Source: Pseudomonas farsensis
Lineage (GTDB): Bacteria; Pseudomonadota; Gammaproteobacteria; Pseudomonadales; Pseudomonadaceae
Assembly (NCBI RefSeq): GCF_014268805.2
Contig: NZ_JABWRF020000003.1
Span: 726,690 to 790,689, forward strand
Direction: 5' to 3'
Length of the DNA stretch: 64,000 bases
The notes beneath the pieces were generated by a model, which was given only the letters and a program-made list of their open reading frames with translations, ran no database searches and had not been told where the DNA came from. Of the stretch, positions 1-8,409 are shown piece after piece. The first letter of the stretch is position 1, and each line of letters begins with the position of its first letter. The position numbers and the translations under genes are program-made.

Positions 1-1012
1 GGGTGATGGTCGAGCCAGTGAGTTCTTCACGGGTCGCCTTGTTGCTGCGCGCAGCCTGCGCCACACGGGCGATCTCGCTGGCGTTAGTCCACAGGCTGCC
101 GGCCTCTGCGTGGCGCAATACTGGCACCATCAGGCCGTTGTCACCTTGCGTGGCGATACCCACATGCACCGCGCCGTGGCGGGTGATGACCTGCGCTTCG
201 TCGTCGTAGGTGGCGTTGATCTGTGGGAAGTCCCGCAGCGCCACCACCATGGCGCGCACCAGAAACGGCAACAGGGTCAGTTTGCCGCGGCTTTCGCCAT
301 GACGGCTGTTGAGTTGCTGGCGCAGCGCTTCAATGGCGGTCACGTCGATTTCCTCGACGTAGCTGAAGTGCGCAACGCGGCGCTTGGCATCCTGCATGCG
401 CTGGGCGATCTTGCGGCGCAGGCCGATCACCGGCACCTGTTCGCTGTCGCTGCGCCTGGCATAACCGCCTGGGGCTTGCCCGGCGCTGCTCTGGGGTTTG
501 CTGATGAACGCGTCGAGGTCTTCGTGCAAGATGCGCCCGGCCGGGCCGCTGCCGTGTACATAACGCAGTTCGATACCGGCATCCAGCGCGCGCTTGCGCA
601 CAGCCGGGGAGGCCAGCGGTTTGTCGTGGGCCTCACGCGGTGCGATGGGGGCGGCGGTGTGCTGAGCGCTCGGCTGCGGCGCTTCGCGGCGTGGCTCGGG
701 CGCGGCCTGTGGCGCTGCGGCTACCGGTTCCGGCGCCTTGGCCTGCGGGGCGTCGACATGGTTGCCGCTGCCTTCGACCTCGATGCGGATCAACTCGCTG
801 CCCACCGCCATGACTTCACCGGGCTGGCCGCCCAGGGCCAGCACCTTGCCGCTGACCGGCGAAGGGATTTCAACGGTGGCCTTGTCGGTCATGACATCGG
901 CCACCACCTGGTCTTCGTTGATGATGTCGCCGACTTTGACGAACCATTCCACCAACTCCACCTGTGCGATGCCTTCGCCGATGTCCGGCATCTTGATGAC
1001 GTGCGTGCCCAT
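1..1012 (-). CDS. bkdB: Branched-chain 2-oxoacid dehydrogenase E2 (lipoamide acyltransferase), partial
   Basis: This is the E2 core of the branched-chain keto acid dehydrogenase complex. It transfers the acyl group from lipoyl-lysine to CoA during valine, leucine and isoleucine breakdown in the cytoplasm. About 337 N-terminal residues are present and the C-terminus lies beyond the left edge. The reverse-strand translation begins MGTHVIKMPDIGEG, a lipoyl domain, with the lipoylation motif DKAT near residue 43. An Ala/Pro-rich linker, an E3-binding domain and the start of the catalytic acyltransferase domain follow. The ATG directly abuts the bkdA2 stop codon, so the genes are translationally coupled. 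The family identity is secure; the missing end holds the catalytic His motif. Confidence 0.95.
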   Translation of the reverse strand, partial: MGTHVIKMPDIGEGIAQVELVEWFVKVGDIINEDQVVADVMTDKATVEIPSPVSGKVLALGGQPGEVMAVGSELIRIEVEGSGNHVDAPQAKAPEPVAAAPQAAPEPRREAPQPSAQHTAAPIAPREAHDKPLASPAVRKRALDAGIELRYVHGSGPAGRILHEDLDAFISKPQSSAGQAPGGYARRSDSEQVPVIGLRRKIAQRMQDAKRRVAHFSYVEEIDVTAIEALRQQLNSRHGESRGKLTLLPFLVRAMVVALRDFPQINATYDDEAQVITRHGAVHVGIATQGDNGLMVPVLRHAEAGSLWTNASEIARVAQAARSNKATREELTGSTIT

Positions 1013-2071
1013 TCAGACCTCCATGACCTTTTTCAATGCCGCGCCTACCCGCGAAGGGCCTGGGAAGTAAGCCCATTCCTGTGCGTGGGGGTAGGGGGTG
1101 TCCCAGCCGGTAACGCGCTCGATTGGCGCTTCGAGGTGATGGAAGCAGTGTTCCTGCACCAGTGCGACCAGTTCGGCGCCAAAGCCGCACGTGCGGGTGG
1201 CCTCGTGCACTACCACGCAACGGCCGGTCTTTTTCACCGAGTCGACGATGGTTTCCAGGTCCAGCGGCCACAGGCTGCGCAGGTCGATCACTTCGGCATC
1301 GACACCAGCTTCTTCGGCGGCCACCTGGGCGACGTAGACCGTAGTGCCATAGGTCAGCACCGTGACATCGTTGCCGGGGCGGGTAATCGCCGCCTTGTCC
1401 AGCGGCACTTGGTAATAGCCATCGGGTACGGCGCTATGAGGATGCTTGGCCCAAGGCGTAACCGGGCGGTCGTGATGGCCGTCGAACGGGCCGTTGTACA
1501 GGCGCTTGGGCTCCAGGAAGATCACCGGGTCGTCGCATTCGATCGAGGCGATCAGCAGGCCCTTGGCGTCATAGGGGTTCGACGGCATGACGGTGCGCAG
1601 GCCGCAGACCTGGGTGAACATCGCCTCGGGGCTCTGGCTGTGGGTCTGGCCGCCGTAGATACCGCCGCCGCAAGGCATGCGCAAGGTCAGCGGCGAAATG
1701 AACTCGCCGGCCGAGCGGTAGCGCAGGCGCGCCATTTCCGAAACGATCTGGTCGGAGGCTGGGTAGAAATAGTCGGCGAACTGAATTTCCACCACCGGGC
1801 GCAGGCCGTAGGCGCCCATGCCGACCGCGGTGCCGACGATGCCGCTTTCGGAAATCGGCGCATCGAACACCCGCGACTTGCCGTATTTGTTCTGCAGCCC
1901 TTCGGTGCAGCGGAACACGCCGCCGAAGTAGCCGACGTCCTGGCCGTACACCACCACATTGTCATCGCGCTCCAGCATCACGTCCATGGCGGAGCGCAAG
2001 GCCTGGATCATGGTCATGGTAGTGGTGGACATGGCGTTTTCCAGGTCGATTGCATTGATTTGATCGTTCAT
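1013..2071 (-). CDS. bkdA2: Branched-chain 2-oxoacid dehydrogenase E1 beta subunit
   Basis: This is the beta subunit of the thiamine-diphosphate E1 component. It pairs with BkdA1 to decarboxylate branched-chain 2-oxoacids and acylate the E2 lipoyl group. The transketolase-like pyrimidine domain is visible (VYGQDVGYFGGVFRCTEGL, then SESGIVGTAVGMG with the conserved Glu region). A C-terminal transketolase domain follows (DLRSLWPLD, VVHEATRTCGFGAE). The 352-residue form starts one base after the bkdA1 stop. A second ATG 13 codons in, at 2032, gives a 339-residue form closer to the length I recall for the P. putida protein. Both starts have weak purine-rich leaders, so the exact start is uncertain. 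Confidence 0.95.
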   Translation of the reverse strand: MNDQINAIDLENAMSTTTMTMIQALRSAMDVMLERDDNVVVYGQDVGYFGGVFRCTEGLQNKYGKSRVFDAPISESGIVGTAVGMGAYGLRPVVEIQFADYFYPASDQIVSEMARLRYRSAGEFISPLTLRMPCGGGIYGGQTHSQSPEAMFTQVCGLRTVMPSNPYDAKGLLIASIECDDPVIFLEPKRLYNGPFDGHHDRPVTPWAKHPHSAVPDGYYQVPLDKAAITRPGNDVTVLTYGTTVYVAQVAAEEAGVDAEVIDLRSLWPLDLETIVDSVKKTGRCVVVHEATRTCGFGAELVALVQEHCFHHLEAPIERVTGWDTPYPHAQEWAYFPGPSRVGAALKKVMEV

Positions 2072-2072
2072 C

Positions 2073-3305
2073 TCAAACCCCCAGTTCCTGGCGCTGACGG
2101 CGCAGGTGGTCAGGCATGTCCTTGTACACGTCCTCGAACATCGAAGCGGCGCTGGGGATATGGCCGTTGCTCAGGGTGCCGAACTGCTCGGCCTCTTTCT
2201 GCGCGGCGATGATCTCGGCTTCAAGTTCGGCGCTGACAGCCTGGTGCTCTTCATCGGACCAGTGGCCGATCTTGATCAGGTGCTGCTTCAGGCGGGCAAT
2301 CGGGTCGCCCAGCGGGAAGTGGCTCCAGTCGTCGGCAGGGCGGTACTTGGACGGGTCGTCGGAGGTGGAGTGCGGGCCTGCGCGGTAGGTGACCCATTCG
2401 ATCAAGGTTGGGCCCAGGCCGCGGCGGGCGCGCTCGGCGGCCCAGCGCGAGGCGGCGTAGACGGCAATGAAATCATTGCCATCGACCCGCAGCGAGGCGA
2501 TGCCGCAGCCCACGCCGCGCCCGGCGAAGGTGGTCGACTCGCCACCGGCAATGGCCTGGAAGGTGGAAATCGCCCATTGGTTGTTGACCACGTTGAGGAT
2601 CACCGGGGCGCGGTAGACGTGGGCGAAGGTCAACGCGGTGTGGAAGTCGGACTCAGCAGTTGCGCCGTCGCCGATCCAGGCCGAGGCAATTTTGGTGTCG
2701 CCTTTGATCGCCGAGGCCATGGCCCAGCCGACTGCCTGCACAAACTGCGTGGCCAGGTTGCCGCTGATGGTAAAGAAGCCAGCCTCGCGCACCGAGTACA
2801 TGATCGGCAACTGGCGGCCCTTGAGCGGGTCGCGCTCGTTGGACAGCAACTGGCAGATCATCTCGACCAGCGACACATCGCGGGCCATCAGGATGCTCTG
2901 TTGGCGGTAGGTGGGGAAGCACATGTCACTGCGGTTGAGTGCCAGGGCCTGGGCACTGCCGATGGCTTCCTCGCCCAGGCTCTGCATGTAGAACGACATC
3001 TTCTTCTGCCGTTGGGCCACGACCATGCGGCTGTCGAACAGGCGCGTCTTGAGCATGGCGCGCATGCCTTGGCGCAGCACCTGCGGGTCGATGTCGGCGG
3101 CCCATGGGCCAAGGGCATTGCCCTGCGCATCGAGCACGCGCACCAGGCTACCGGACAGGTCGGCGGTGTCGGCGGGTTCAACGTCGATGGGCGGTTTACG
3201 GACGGTACCGGCGTCGTTCAGGCGCAGGTAGGAAAAATCGGTCTGGCAGCCTGGCCGGCCTGTAGGCTCGGGCACATGCAAACGCAGGGGGGCGTACTCG
3301 TTCAT
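2073..3305 (-). CDS. bkdA1: Branched-chain 2-oxoacid dehydrogenase E1 alpha subunit
   Basis: This is the alpha subunit of the E1 decarboxylase and the first gene of the bkd operon. The 410-residue protein has the thiamine-diphosphate motif, starting IGDGATAESDF and ending about 30 residues later in NN. It also has the loop RAGPHSTSDDPSKYR, typical of branched-chain E1 alpha subunits. Genes bkdA1-bkdA2-bkdB are almost gapless, which indicates one transcript. The divergent bkdR gene and a 196-bp shared intergenic region match the known P. putida arrangement, in which BkdR activates the operon in response to branched-chain amino acids. Confidence 0.96.
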   Translation of the reverse strand: MNEYAPLRLHVPEPTGRPGCQTDFSYLRLNDAGTVRKPPIDVEPADTADLSGSLVRVLDAQGNALGPWAADIDPQVLRQGMRAMLKTRLFDSRMVVAQRQKKMSFYMQSLGEEAIGSAQALALNRSDMCFPTYRQQSILMARDVSLVEMICQLLSNERDPLKGRQLPIMYSVREAGFFTISGNLATQFVQAVGWAMASAIKGDTKIASAWIGDGATAESDFHTALTFAHVYRAPVILNVVNNQWAISTFQAIAGGESTTFAGRGVGCGIASLRVDGNDFIAVYAASRWAAERARRGLGPTLIEWVTYRAGPHSTSDDPSKYRPADDWSHFPLGDPIARLKQHLIKIGHWSDEEHQAVSAELEAEIIAAQKEAEQFGTLSNGHIPSAASMFEDVYKDMPDHLRRQRQELGV

Positions 3306-3501
3306 GCTGTTTACGCTCGCTCGAATATTGTTTTTGTGAGCTCTGAAGCGGTCGCCGCTGGTGCCGGCTTGTGACTGGCAGGTCAGCGTCTGTTACATCA
3401 TAGGGGGGCGGCTGGAGAATTTTTCTCTCATGTTCATTGCCTTTGTCTTACCAGGGAGATAAACATTCCGCACAAACACAAAAGCCAGGTGAATTTGTCT
3501 C
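3306..3501. promoter_or_regulatory. Divergent bkdA1/bkdR control region
   Basis: This is the 196-bp gap between the divergent starts of bkdA1 and bkdR. In P. putida the BkdR protein binds this interval at several sites to activate the bkd operon and repress itself (established for the family). The region is noticeably more AT-rich than the flanking genes, which suits a promoter. I could not place exact -35/-10 boxes or BkdR half-sites with confidence. Confidence 0.45.
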
Positions 3502-3987
3502 ATGCGCAAACTGGATCGTACCGATATCGGCATTCTCAACAGCCTTCAGGAAAACGCCCGCATCACCAACGCAGAGCTTGCGCGGTCGGTGAACCTGTCG
3601 CCCACGCCGTGCTTCAACCGGGTCAAGGCCATGGAGGAGTTGGGGGTGATTCGCCAGCAGGTGACCTTGCTGTCGCCCGAAACCCTGGGGCTGGACGTCA
3701 ACGTGTTCATCCACGTGAGCCTTGAGAAACAGGTCGAGCAGTCGTTGCACCGCTTCGAGGAAGAAATTGCCGAGCGGCCCGAGGTGATGGAGTGCTACCT
3801 CATGACTGGCGACCCCGACTACCTGCTGCGCGTGTTGTTGCCCAGCATCCAGGCGCTGGAGCGGTTTCTTGACTACCTGACACGCCTGCCGGGGGTGGCC
3901 AATATCCGCTCCAGCTTTGCCCTCAAGCAGGTGCGTTACAAGACCGCGTTGCCGTTGCCAGCCAATGGCATGACGCTGCGCGATTGA
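3502..3987 (+). CDS. bkdR: Lrp/AsnC-family regulator of the bkd operon
   Basis: This 161-residue transcription factor has an N-terminal winged helix-turn-helix (LDRTDIGILNSLQENARITN, followed by ELARSVNLSPTPCFNRVKAME). A C-terminal RAM/AsnC ligand-binding domain follows (VMECYLMTGDPDYLLRV, LPGVANIRSSFALKQV). Lrp-type proteins bind branched-chain amino acids and form octamers. Its place, divergent from bkdA1, identifies it as BkdR rather than global Lrp. It would activate branched-chain keto acid dehydrogenase expression. The start is an ATG in a context without a rival upstream start. Confidence 0.95.
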   Translation: MRKLDRTDIGILNSLQENARITNAELARSVNLSPTPCFNRVKAMEELGVIRQQVTLLSPETLGLDVNVFIHVSLEKQVEQSLHRFEEEIAERPEVMECYLMTGDPDYLLRVLLPSIQALERFLDYLTRLPGVANIRSSFALKQVRYKTALPLPANGMTLRD

Positions 3988-4129
3988 ACTTGGCTGGCCT
4001 GGGCGCGACGAAAGCTGTTACAGGCGCGCCGTGACGCGCTTTTTCAATGGCCGGGGCCTGCACTGGGCAGGTTTTGCCCTTATGCTTGGCTGCACCGCCG
4101 CCACCTGACCTGGGAGCTTTTCGGGACGC

Positions 4130-5464
4130 ATGCGACACATCTGGAAGTCATTTCGCTCGCTGTATTTCGCCGCCCTCATGATGCTGATCGGCTCCGGCCT
4201 GCTCAGCACCTACCTTGCCCTGCGCCTGGCTGCCGAAAATGTCGACAGCCTGTGGGTGGGTGCACTGATGGCCGCCAACTATTTCGGCCTGGCCCTGGGC
4301 GGCAAGGTCGGCCACCGGCTGATCGCCCGTGTCGGGCATATTCGCGCCTATGCGACCTGCGCCGGTATCGTCGGTGCGGCAGTGCTCGGCCATGGCCTGA
4401 CCAGTTGGCTGCCCGCCTGGATCGGGCTGCGCATGATCGTCGGCCTCGGCATGATGTGCCAGTACATGGTCATCGAAAGCTGGCTCAACGAGCAGGCCGA
4501 CGCCAAGCACCGCGGTGCGGTGTTCAGCTGCTACATGATCGCCTCTTACCTGGGGCTGGTGCTTGGCCAGTTGATCCTGGTGGTGCACCCGCAGCTTGGC
4601 CCGGAACTGCTGATGCTGGTGGCCATGTGCTTTGCCCTGTGCCTGGTGCCGGTGGCCATGACCCGGCGCATTCACCCGGCGGCCTTGCGCCCGGCGCCGA
4701 TGGACCCGAAGTTTTTCATCAAGCGAGTGCCGCAGTCGTTGTCGACGGTGTTGGGTGCAGGGCTGATCGTGGGGTCTTTCTACGGCTTGGCGCCGGTGTA
4801 TGCAGCCAGCCAGGGGCTTAGCACCGAACAGATCGGTCTGTTCATGGGTAGCTGCATTTTTGCAGGCCTGGTGGTGCAGTGGCCGCTGGGTTGGCTGTCG
4901 GACCGCTATGACCGTGCGGTGCTGATCCGCAGCGTGGCCATTGGCCTGGCCCTGGCCTCGGCGCCCTTGGCGATTCTGCCTGGCGTGCCGCTCGAACTGC
5001 TGTTCGGCATTGGCTTTGTCATCTCGCTGCTGCAGTTCTGCCTGTATCCGCTGGCCGTGGCGTTTTCCAATGACCACGTCGAAAGCGAGCGGCGTGTATC
5101 ACTGACCGCGATGCTGTTGGTGACCTACGGGGTAGGCGCCTGTATCGGGCCGTTGGCTGCGGGTGTGCTGATGAAGCTGCTGGGCGCGCAGATGCTCTAT
5201 GCATTCTTTGTGTGTTTTGCGCTGGTGTTGGTGTGGCGTATCCGGCCCAAGGCGGTTACCGGCCTGCACCAGGTGCAGGATGCCCCGCTTGGGCACGTGG
5301 CGATGCCTGCTGCCGGTTCGCCGCTGTCGGCGGCGCTTGACCCGCGGGTGGATGAGCAGACCGTGCAGGACGTGATGCAGGCGCCGGTGGCGGCTGAAGA
5401 TACGGAAGAAGAGGCGCAAGAGGCAGGTGAGGTGGCGCCGCAGCAAGATCCGCAGCGCAGCTAG
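4130..5464 (+). CDS. MFS transporter, YcaD-like
   Basis: This 444-residue inner-membrane protein of the major facilitator superfamily has about twelve hydrophobic segments. A motif-A-like loop (GWLSDRYDR) begins the second half, around residue 260. The N-terminal half (LYFAALMMLIGSGLLSTYLA, SLWVGALMAANYFGLALGG) resembles the YcaD-type subfamily, whose substrates are largely unknown. The C-terminus carries an acidic, Glu/Gln-rich tail of about 50 residues, probably cytoplasmic. It lies on the same strand as bkdR after a 142-bp gap, but nothing ties its substrate to branched-chain metabolism. The family is certain; the transported compound is unknown. Confidence 0.88.
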   Translation: MRHIWKSFRSLYFAALMMLIGSGLLSTYLALRLAAENVDSLWVGALMAANYFGLALGGKVGHRLIARVGHIRAYATCAGIVGAAVLGHGLTSWLPAWIGLRMIVGLGMMCQYMVIESWLNEQADAKHRGAVFSCYMIASYLGLVLGQLILVVHPQLGPELLMLVAMCFALCLVPVAMTRRIHPAALRPAPMDPKFFIKRVPQSLSTVLGAGLIVGSFYGLAPVYAASQGLSTEQIGLFMGSCIFAGLVVQWPLGWLSDRYDRAVLIRSVAIGLALASAPLAILPGVPLELLFGIGFVISLLQFCLYPLAVAFSNDHVESERRVSLTAMLLVTYGVGACIGPLAAGVLMKLLGAQMLYAFFVCFALVLVWRIRPKAVTGLHQVQDAPLGHVAMPAAGSPLSAALDPRVDEQTVQDVMQAPVAAEDTEEEAQEAGEVAPQQDPQRS

Positions 5465-5505
5465 TTGCAGGCCGGTGTTGCAGGGCGCAGATAAGCAGCA
5501 AGGCT

Positions 5506-5637
5506 ATCGCGGGGCAAGCCCGCTCTCATAGAACAAACGCTAACTATCTGATTTACATGGATAACGTGGGAGCGGGCTTGCCCCGCGATAGCGATAGCAC
5601 TGCCAACATCGCATCGCGGGGCAAGCCCGCTCCCACG
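5506..5637. repeat. REP cluster (three copies, inverted pair plus one)
   Basis: Three copies of a Pseudomonas-type REP core (CGCGGGGCAAGCCCGCTC plus CCAC) lie at about 5506-5528 (plus), 5566-5590 (minus) and 5611-5637 (plus). Each core forms a short hairpin, and the first two copies can pair as a REPIN. They fill the gap between two convergent genes (the MFS transporter and ycgR), the usual REP location. I see no gene in 5465-5756. Confidence 0.85.
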
Positions 5638-5756
5638 GTGCCCAGTTCTCTGCGCGACAGCGCAGCCCGGAAGGGCTGGGTGATCTCCCACAATGGTTGC
5701 CACTAGGGCCAGGTGTGGGGCGGGTTTGATCGGCGAAGGGGTGGAGCGAAGGGCGA

Positions 5757-6500
5757 TCAGTAATCGTCTTTGTCGAACCGGCGCGCTTCACGTTGCAACT
5801 GGTACACGAAGCTCTCGATCTTGCGCTGCGCCTGGCCGCTGAGGTTATGGAAGCGCACGCCGGCAAAGGTGGTGTTGATGCGTTCTTCAAAATGCAGGTG
5901 GCGCAGTTCGACCATGGTGTCGGAAAGGCCCAGCGGGTTGGCCGCCTTGAAGTTCTCATACACCTGGCCCAGTTGCAGGCGGTGCTCGATATTGCCTTCG
6001 AAGCGCAGTTTGCAGCCGGTGGCCGAGATATCCAGCAGCTTGCCGCGTACAGCACCATCGCCCTTGAGGTAGGTGCCGTCGATGGCCACATCGACCAGTT
6101 GCGAAAGCTTGAGTGCAGCGCGGAATGCATTACGGCGCTGGTGGTAGACCACTTCTTCCGGCAGCGGGCCGCGGTAGCAGCGGTGGCCGTCGATCTGGGT
6201 AATGGTCAGCGGGGTACTGCATTCCCAGGCGATACGGACGCCATCATGGAAGCCTTCGACGCGAAACGGCTCGCCGTTCTCGATGAATTTTTCGCCATCG
6301 CGGGGGATCATTTCGTCAAGCGCCACCACACCGGTGTCGCGGTCGACGTGCACCACGTAGCTCTGGAACCGTTGACTGCGCTCAGGGAAGCTGATGATCA
6401 GCGGGTCGTGGCTTTCCAGCAACTGGCGCAGGTTGGCCGCAATCTCCAAAGGGGTACTGAGCACCTTCGGTGGCTGGGGGGCATCGGTCTCATTGAACAC
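5757..6500 (-). CDS. ycgR: Flagellar brake protein YcgR (PilZ domain)
   Basis: This 247-residue cyclic-di-GMP effector slows or biases the flagellar motor. The N-terminal YcgR domain covers roughly residues 15-120. A PilZ domain follows, with its c-di-GMP-binding RxxxR (RRNAFR near residue 125) and the downstream DISATG motif (the D/NxSxxG signature) about 35 residues later. It lies just downstream of flgN on the same strand across an 80-bp gap, so it may be read from the flgA/flgM transcripts or its own promoter. The context in a flagellar cluster supports the brake role over a generic PilZ protein. Confidence 0.92.
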   Translation of the reverse strand: MFNETDAPQPPKVLSTPLEIAANLRQLLESHDPLIISFPERSQRFQSYVVHVDRDTGVVALDEMIPRDGEKFIENGEPFRVEGFHDGVRIAWECSTPLTITQIDGHRCYRGPLPEEVVYHQRRNAFRAALKLSQLVDVAIDGTYLKGDGAVRGKLLDISATGCKLRFEGNIEHRLQLGQVYENFKAANPLGLSDTMVELRHLHFEERINTTFAGVRFHNLSGQAQRKIESFVYQLQREARRFDKDDY

Positions 6501-6580
6501 GGGTAATCAATCTCCAGGCAAAAGCTACACACGCAAGAAAGGCATTTTGCCAGTATGTTCCGTGCCTTGAATACTATTAA

Positions 6581-7048
6581 TCACACTTGGCTGAGGGCCC
6601 GGGGCTTGGCCATCGGCGAAGTGGCGCCACGGCTGTCGTACAGCGACGGAGAATCGCCACCGTTGAGGATGCGGATCTGGTTGGCCGTGGCGTTCTGCTG
6701 CATCTGGATAATCCGCCCGTTGGTCTCGTTGACCTTCTGGCAGGCATCCATCAGCTGCGTCAGCACGTCGAGCTGCTGCATGATCAGTTCACCATTGGGC
6801 GACTGCGCCGCGACGGCCTGCACACCGGCACGATCAGCACTTAGGCCGAGGCTGGTGAGCACGTGGTTGCGGCGCTGCCCCTGCTGTTCGAGCAACACGA
6901 TCAATGACTGTTTGCGTGCCAGGATCTGCTCCAGCACGGGCATGTCGCGGCCATGCAGCGCCACTGCTTCCTTTTGTAGAAGGTCGAGCAGTTCGTGCGT
7001 GGGGGCGATGTCGTCTTCGATCAGTTGCAGCAGGGTTGTGTCGTGCAT
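6581..7048 (-). CDS. flgN: Flagellar hook-filament junction chaperone FlgN
   Basis: This 155-residue, largely helical cytoplasmic protein has the FlgN-like layout: heptad-rich helices (LLQLIEDDIAPTHELLDLLQ, ILARKQSLIVLLEQQGQRR) and a flexible polar C-terminus. FlgN binds FlgK and FlgL and delivers them to the export gate. It sits 48 bp downstream of flgM on the same strand, the standard flgMN pair. Both flgK and flgL are present at 18.8-22.5 kb. Confidence 0.92.
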   Translation of the reverse strand: MHDTTLLQLIEDDIAPTHELLDLLQKEAVALHGRDMPVLEQILARKQSLIVLLEQQGQRRNHVLTSLGLSADRAGVQAVAAQSPNGELIMQQLDVLTQLMDACQKVNETNGRIIQMQQNATANQIRILNGGDSPSLYDSRGATSPMAKPRALSQV

Positions 7049-7096
7049 GGCTAACTCTTGGCTATGTTGCGTCCTTGAAGTCAGCGCGCCGGAGCG

Positions 7097-7411
7097 TTAG
7101 CGCTGCGCTTCGAATTGGAGCAGTTTACCGGCGACCCGGCCGGCATCGACCTGGTAGCTGCCGTCTGCGATGGCCTGCTTCAACTCGGCCACACGGGCGC
7201 TGTTGACGGTAGGCTGGTCGCGCAGCTTATCGCTGATCTTTTGCAACTGCTGAGCCTCTTGGCTGAAATGAACCGTTTCGCCGCTTTCGCTGGCGCGCAC
7301 TGGCGTTTCACCAGTTGGCGCGGCTTTCTCGCTGCTGCCGTTGGCGGCAGTGCCACGCACGCCGCCTGCAACCGACGGAGAATTATTCAAACGACTGAAG
7401 TCGATGACCAT
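7097..7411 (-). CDS. flgM: Anti-sigma-28 factor FlgM
   Basis: This 104-residue protein binds and inhibits FliA (sigma-28) until the hook is complete and FlgM is exported. The N-terminus is MVIDFSRLNNSPSVAGG. The C-terminal FliA-binding helices are visible (VHFSQEAQQLQKISDKL, RVAELKQAIADGSYQVDAG). I chose the ATG at 7411 because an AGAGG ribosome site precedes it and the FlgM family begins here. The longer open frame upstream overlaps a FliA-type promoter. That promoter at 7447-7473 suggests FlgM is itself a FliA target, a classic feedback. Confidence 0.94.
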   Translation of the reverse strand: MVIDFSRLNNSPSVAGGVRGTAANGSSEKAAPTGETPVRASESGETVHFSQEAQQLQKISDKLRDQPTVNSARVAELKQAIADGSYQVDAGRVAGKLLQFEAQR

Positions 7412-7446
7412 GATCAGAACCTCTGGGTATTTGGACGCATGCCTTG

Positions 7447-7473
7447 TTTTCGGCCAACCCGAAACAAACTTTA
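7447..7473 (-). promoter_or_regulatory. FliA (sigma-28) promoter for flgM
   Basis: Reading the minus strand, the site is TAAAGTTT, an 11-base spacer, then GCCGAAAA. The enterobacterial and pseudomonad sigma-28 consensus is TAAAGTTT-N11-GCCGATAA, so 15 of 16 positions match. The -10 lies about 36 bp upstream of the flgM ATG. It would express flgM-flgN (and perhaps ycgR) as a late class operon. Confidence 0.85.
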
Positions 7474-7596
7474 GGCGCGAATACGCGACCGCTTGTCTGC
7501 TCGCATGCATGACCCGATTTCTGACCTAGTTTAGGGGGCGCGGTTCCGCCCCGCCAGTCTTCTGTCGTTTGCCGGCATCTGTTTGCCGGCCAGTGG

Positions 7597-8346
7597 TTAC
7601 ATTGACACCTCGACCTGGCCCGGCCCGGTCACCCGCGCCTTGACTACACGTTTTGAATTGAGATTGCGCACGCGGATCTGCTCCTGCAGCCCGCCCTTGG
7701 TCAGGGCCTCGCCTGGCATGCGTACGCTCAGGCTGCCGCTGCGGGCAATGATAACCACCTGGTCACCTTTGCGAACCACTTCGGCCTGCTCCAGGTGGAC
7801 TTGGGTCAGCACCTGGTCGACCACCACCGGGCGAATCAGCTTCATGCCCAGGGCCTGGTCCAGTTGGGTCAGGTACCCAGGCCCCAAGGTACCGACATCG
7901 CGCTCACGCAGGCCTACGTCGGCATCGCTGATCACGCTTTCACGGCGCAGCGGGCGGGTCATTACCACCACGTCGCGCAGCAGCCGCACCTGGGCCGGGA
8001 CAAACACCGTCCATGGCGAGCTGCCATCGCAACGCACCTTCACCGTGACTCGCCCCAAAGGCGTGGTGCTTTCCAGGGACGCGTCAAGTTGCTGGCTACA
8101 CTGCGGCATGCGCAGGCGCGGGTCGAGGTTGTTCACCTGGATCTCGTAACGGCCTTGGGTCTGGGTGGTCGCCAGATAATCTTCGACTGTGAATTCAAGA
8201 AACCCTTGGGTGACACCGATAAGCTGTTCAGGCAAGGTGAACGCGTCCGCCTGCGGCTGAAGGCCAGGCGCCACTACGCACAGCGCGGCAAGCGAGCCGG
8301 TCAGCCAGTGCGTCAGTCGTCGGGAAAATGTCGTTTTCGTGTACAT
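7597..8346 (-). CDS. flgA: Flagella basal body P-ring assembly chaperone FlgA
   Basis: This 249-residue periplasmic chaperone is needed for FlgI P-ring polymerisation. It has an N-terminal signal peptide (hydrophobic LTGSLAALCVVAPGL, cleavage near QADA) and a C-terminal SAF/FlgA domain (VVMTRPLRRESVISDADVGL, GEALTKGGLQEQIRVRNL). I chose the ATG at 8346 because the signal peptide begins there. The longer frame runs antisense across cheV. The gene is first in the minus-strand flgA-flgM-flgN-ycgR run, with a strong sigma-54 motif almost touching the start codon. Confidence 0.93.
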   Translation of the reverse strand: MYTKTTFSRRLTHWLTGSLAALCVVAPGLQPQADAFTLPEQLIGVTQGFLEFTVEDYLATTQTQGRYEIQVNNLDPRLRMPQCSQQLDASLESTTPLGRVTVKVRCDGSSPWTVFVPAQVRLLRDVVVMTRPLRRESVISDADVGLRERDVGTLGPGYLTQLDQALGMKLIRPVVVDQVLTQVHLEQAEVVRKGDQVVIIARSGSLSVRMPGEALTKGGLQEQIRVRNLNSKRVVKARVTGPGQVEVSM

Positions 8347-8358
8347 GGTGCTCAAAAA

Positions 8359-8374
8359 AGCAATCCCCGTGCCG
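8359..8374 (-). promoter_or_regulatory. Sigma-54 promoter for flgA
   Basis: The minus strand reads CGGCACGGGGATTGCT, with GG and GC dinucleotides separated by exactly 10 bases, as in the TGGCACG-N4-TTGCW consensus. FleQ-activated sigma-54 control of flgA is established in pseudomonads. If the start point lies the usual 12 bases after the GC, the leader is only a few bases long (see finding). Confidence 0.75.
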
Positions 8375-8409
8375 ACTTGGTACGCAGGCAATCGTTGAAG
8401 GAGTCCGGC

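Noticed and set aside
110..2212. A 700-codon plus-strand open frame opposite bkdA2/bkdB
   Set aside because: It is antisense to clearly conserved E1 beta and E2 genes. Long antisense frames are expected in GC-rich coding DNA. The translation is His/Ala/Gly-rich with no recognisable domain.
8352..8378. FliA-type promoter for cheV
   Set aside because: GCCGACTT with an 11-base spacer is a partial -10 match, but the -35 (TCAAAAAA) is poor and the site coincides with the better sigma-54 motif of flgA on the other strand.
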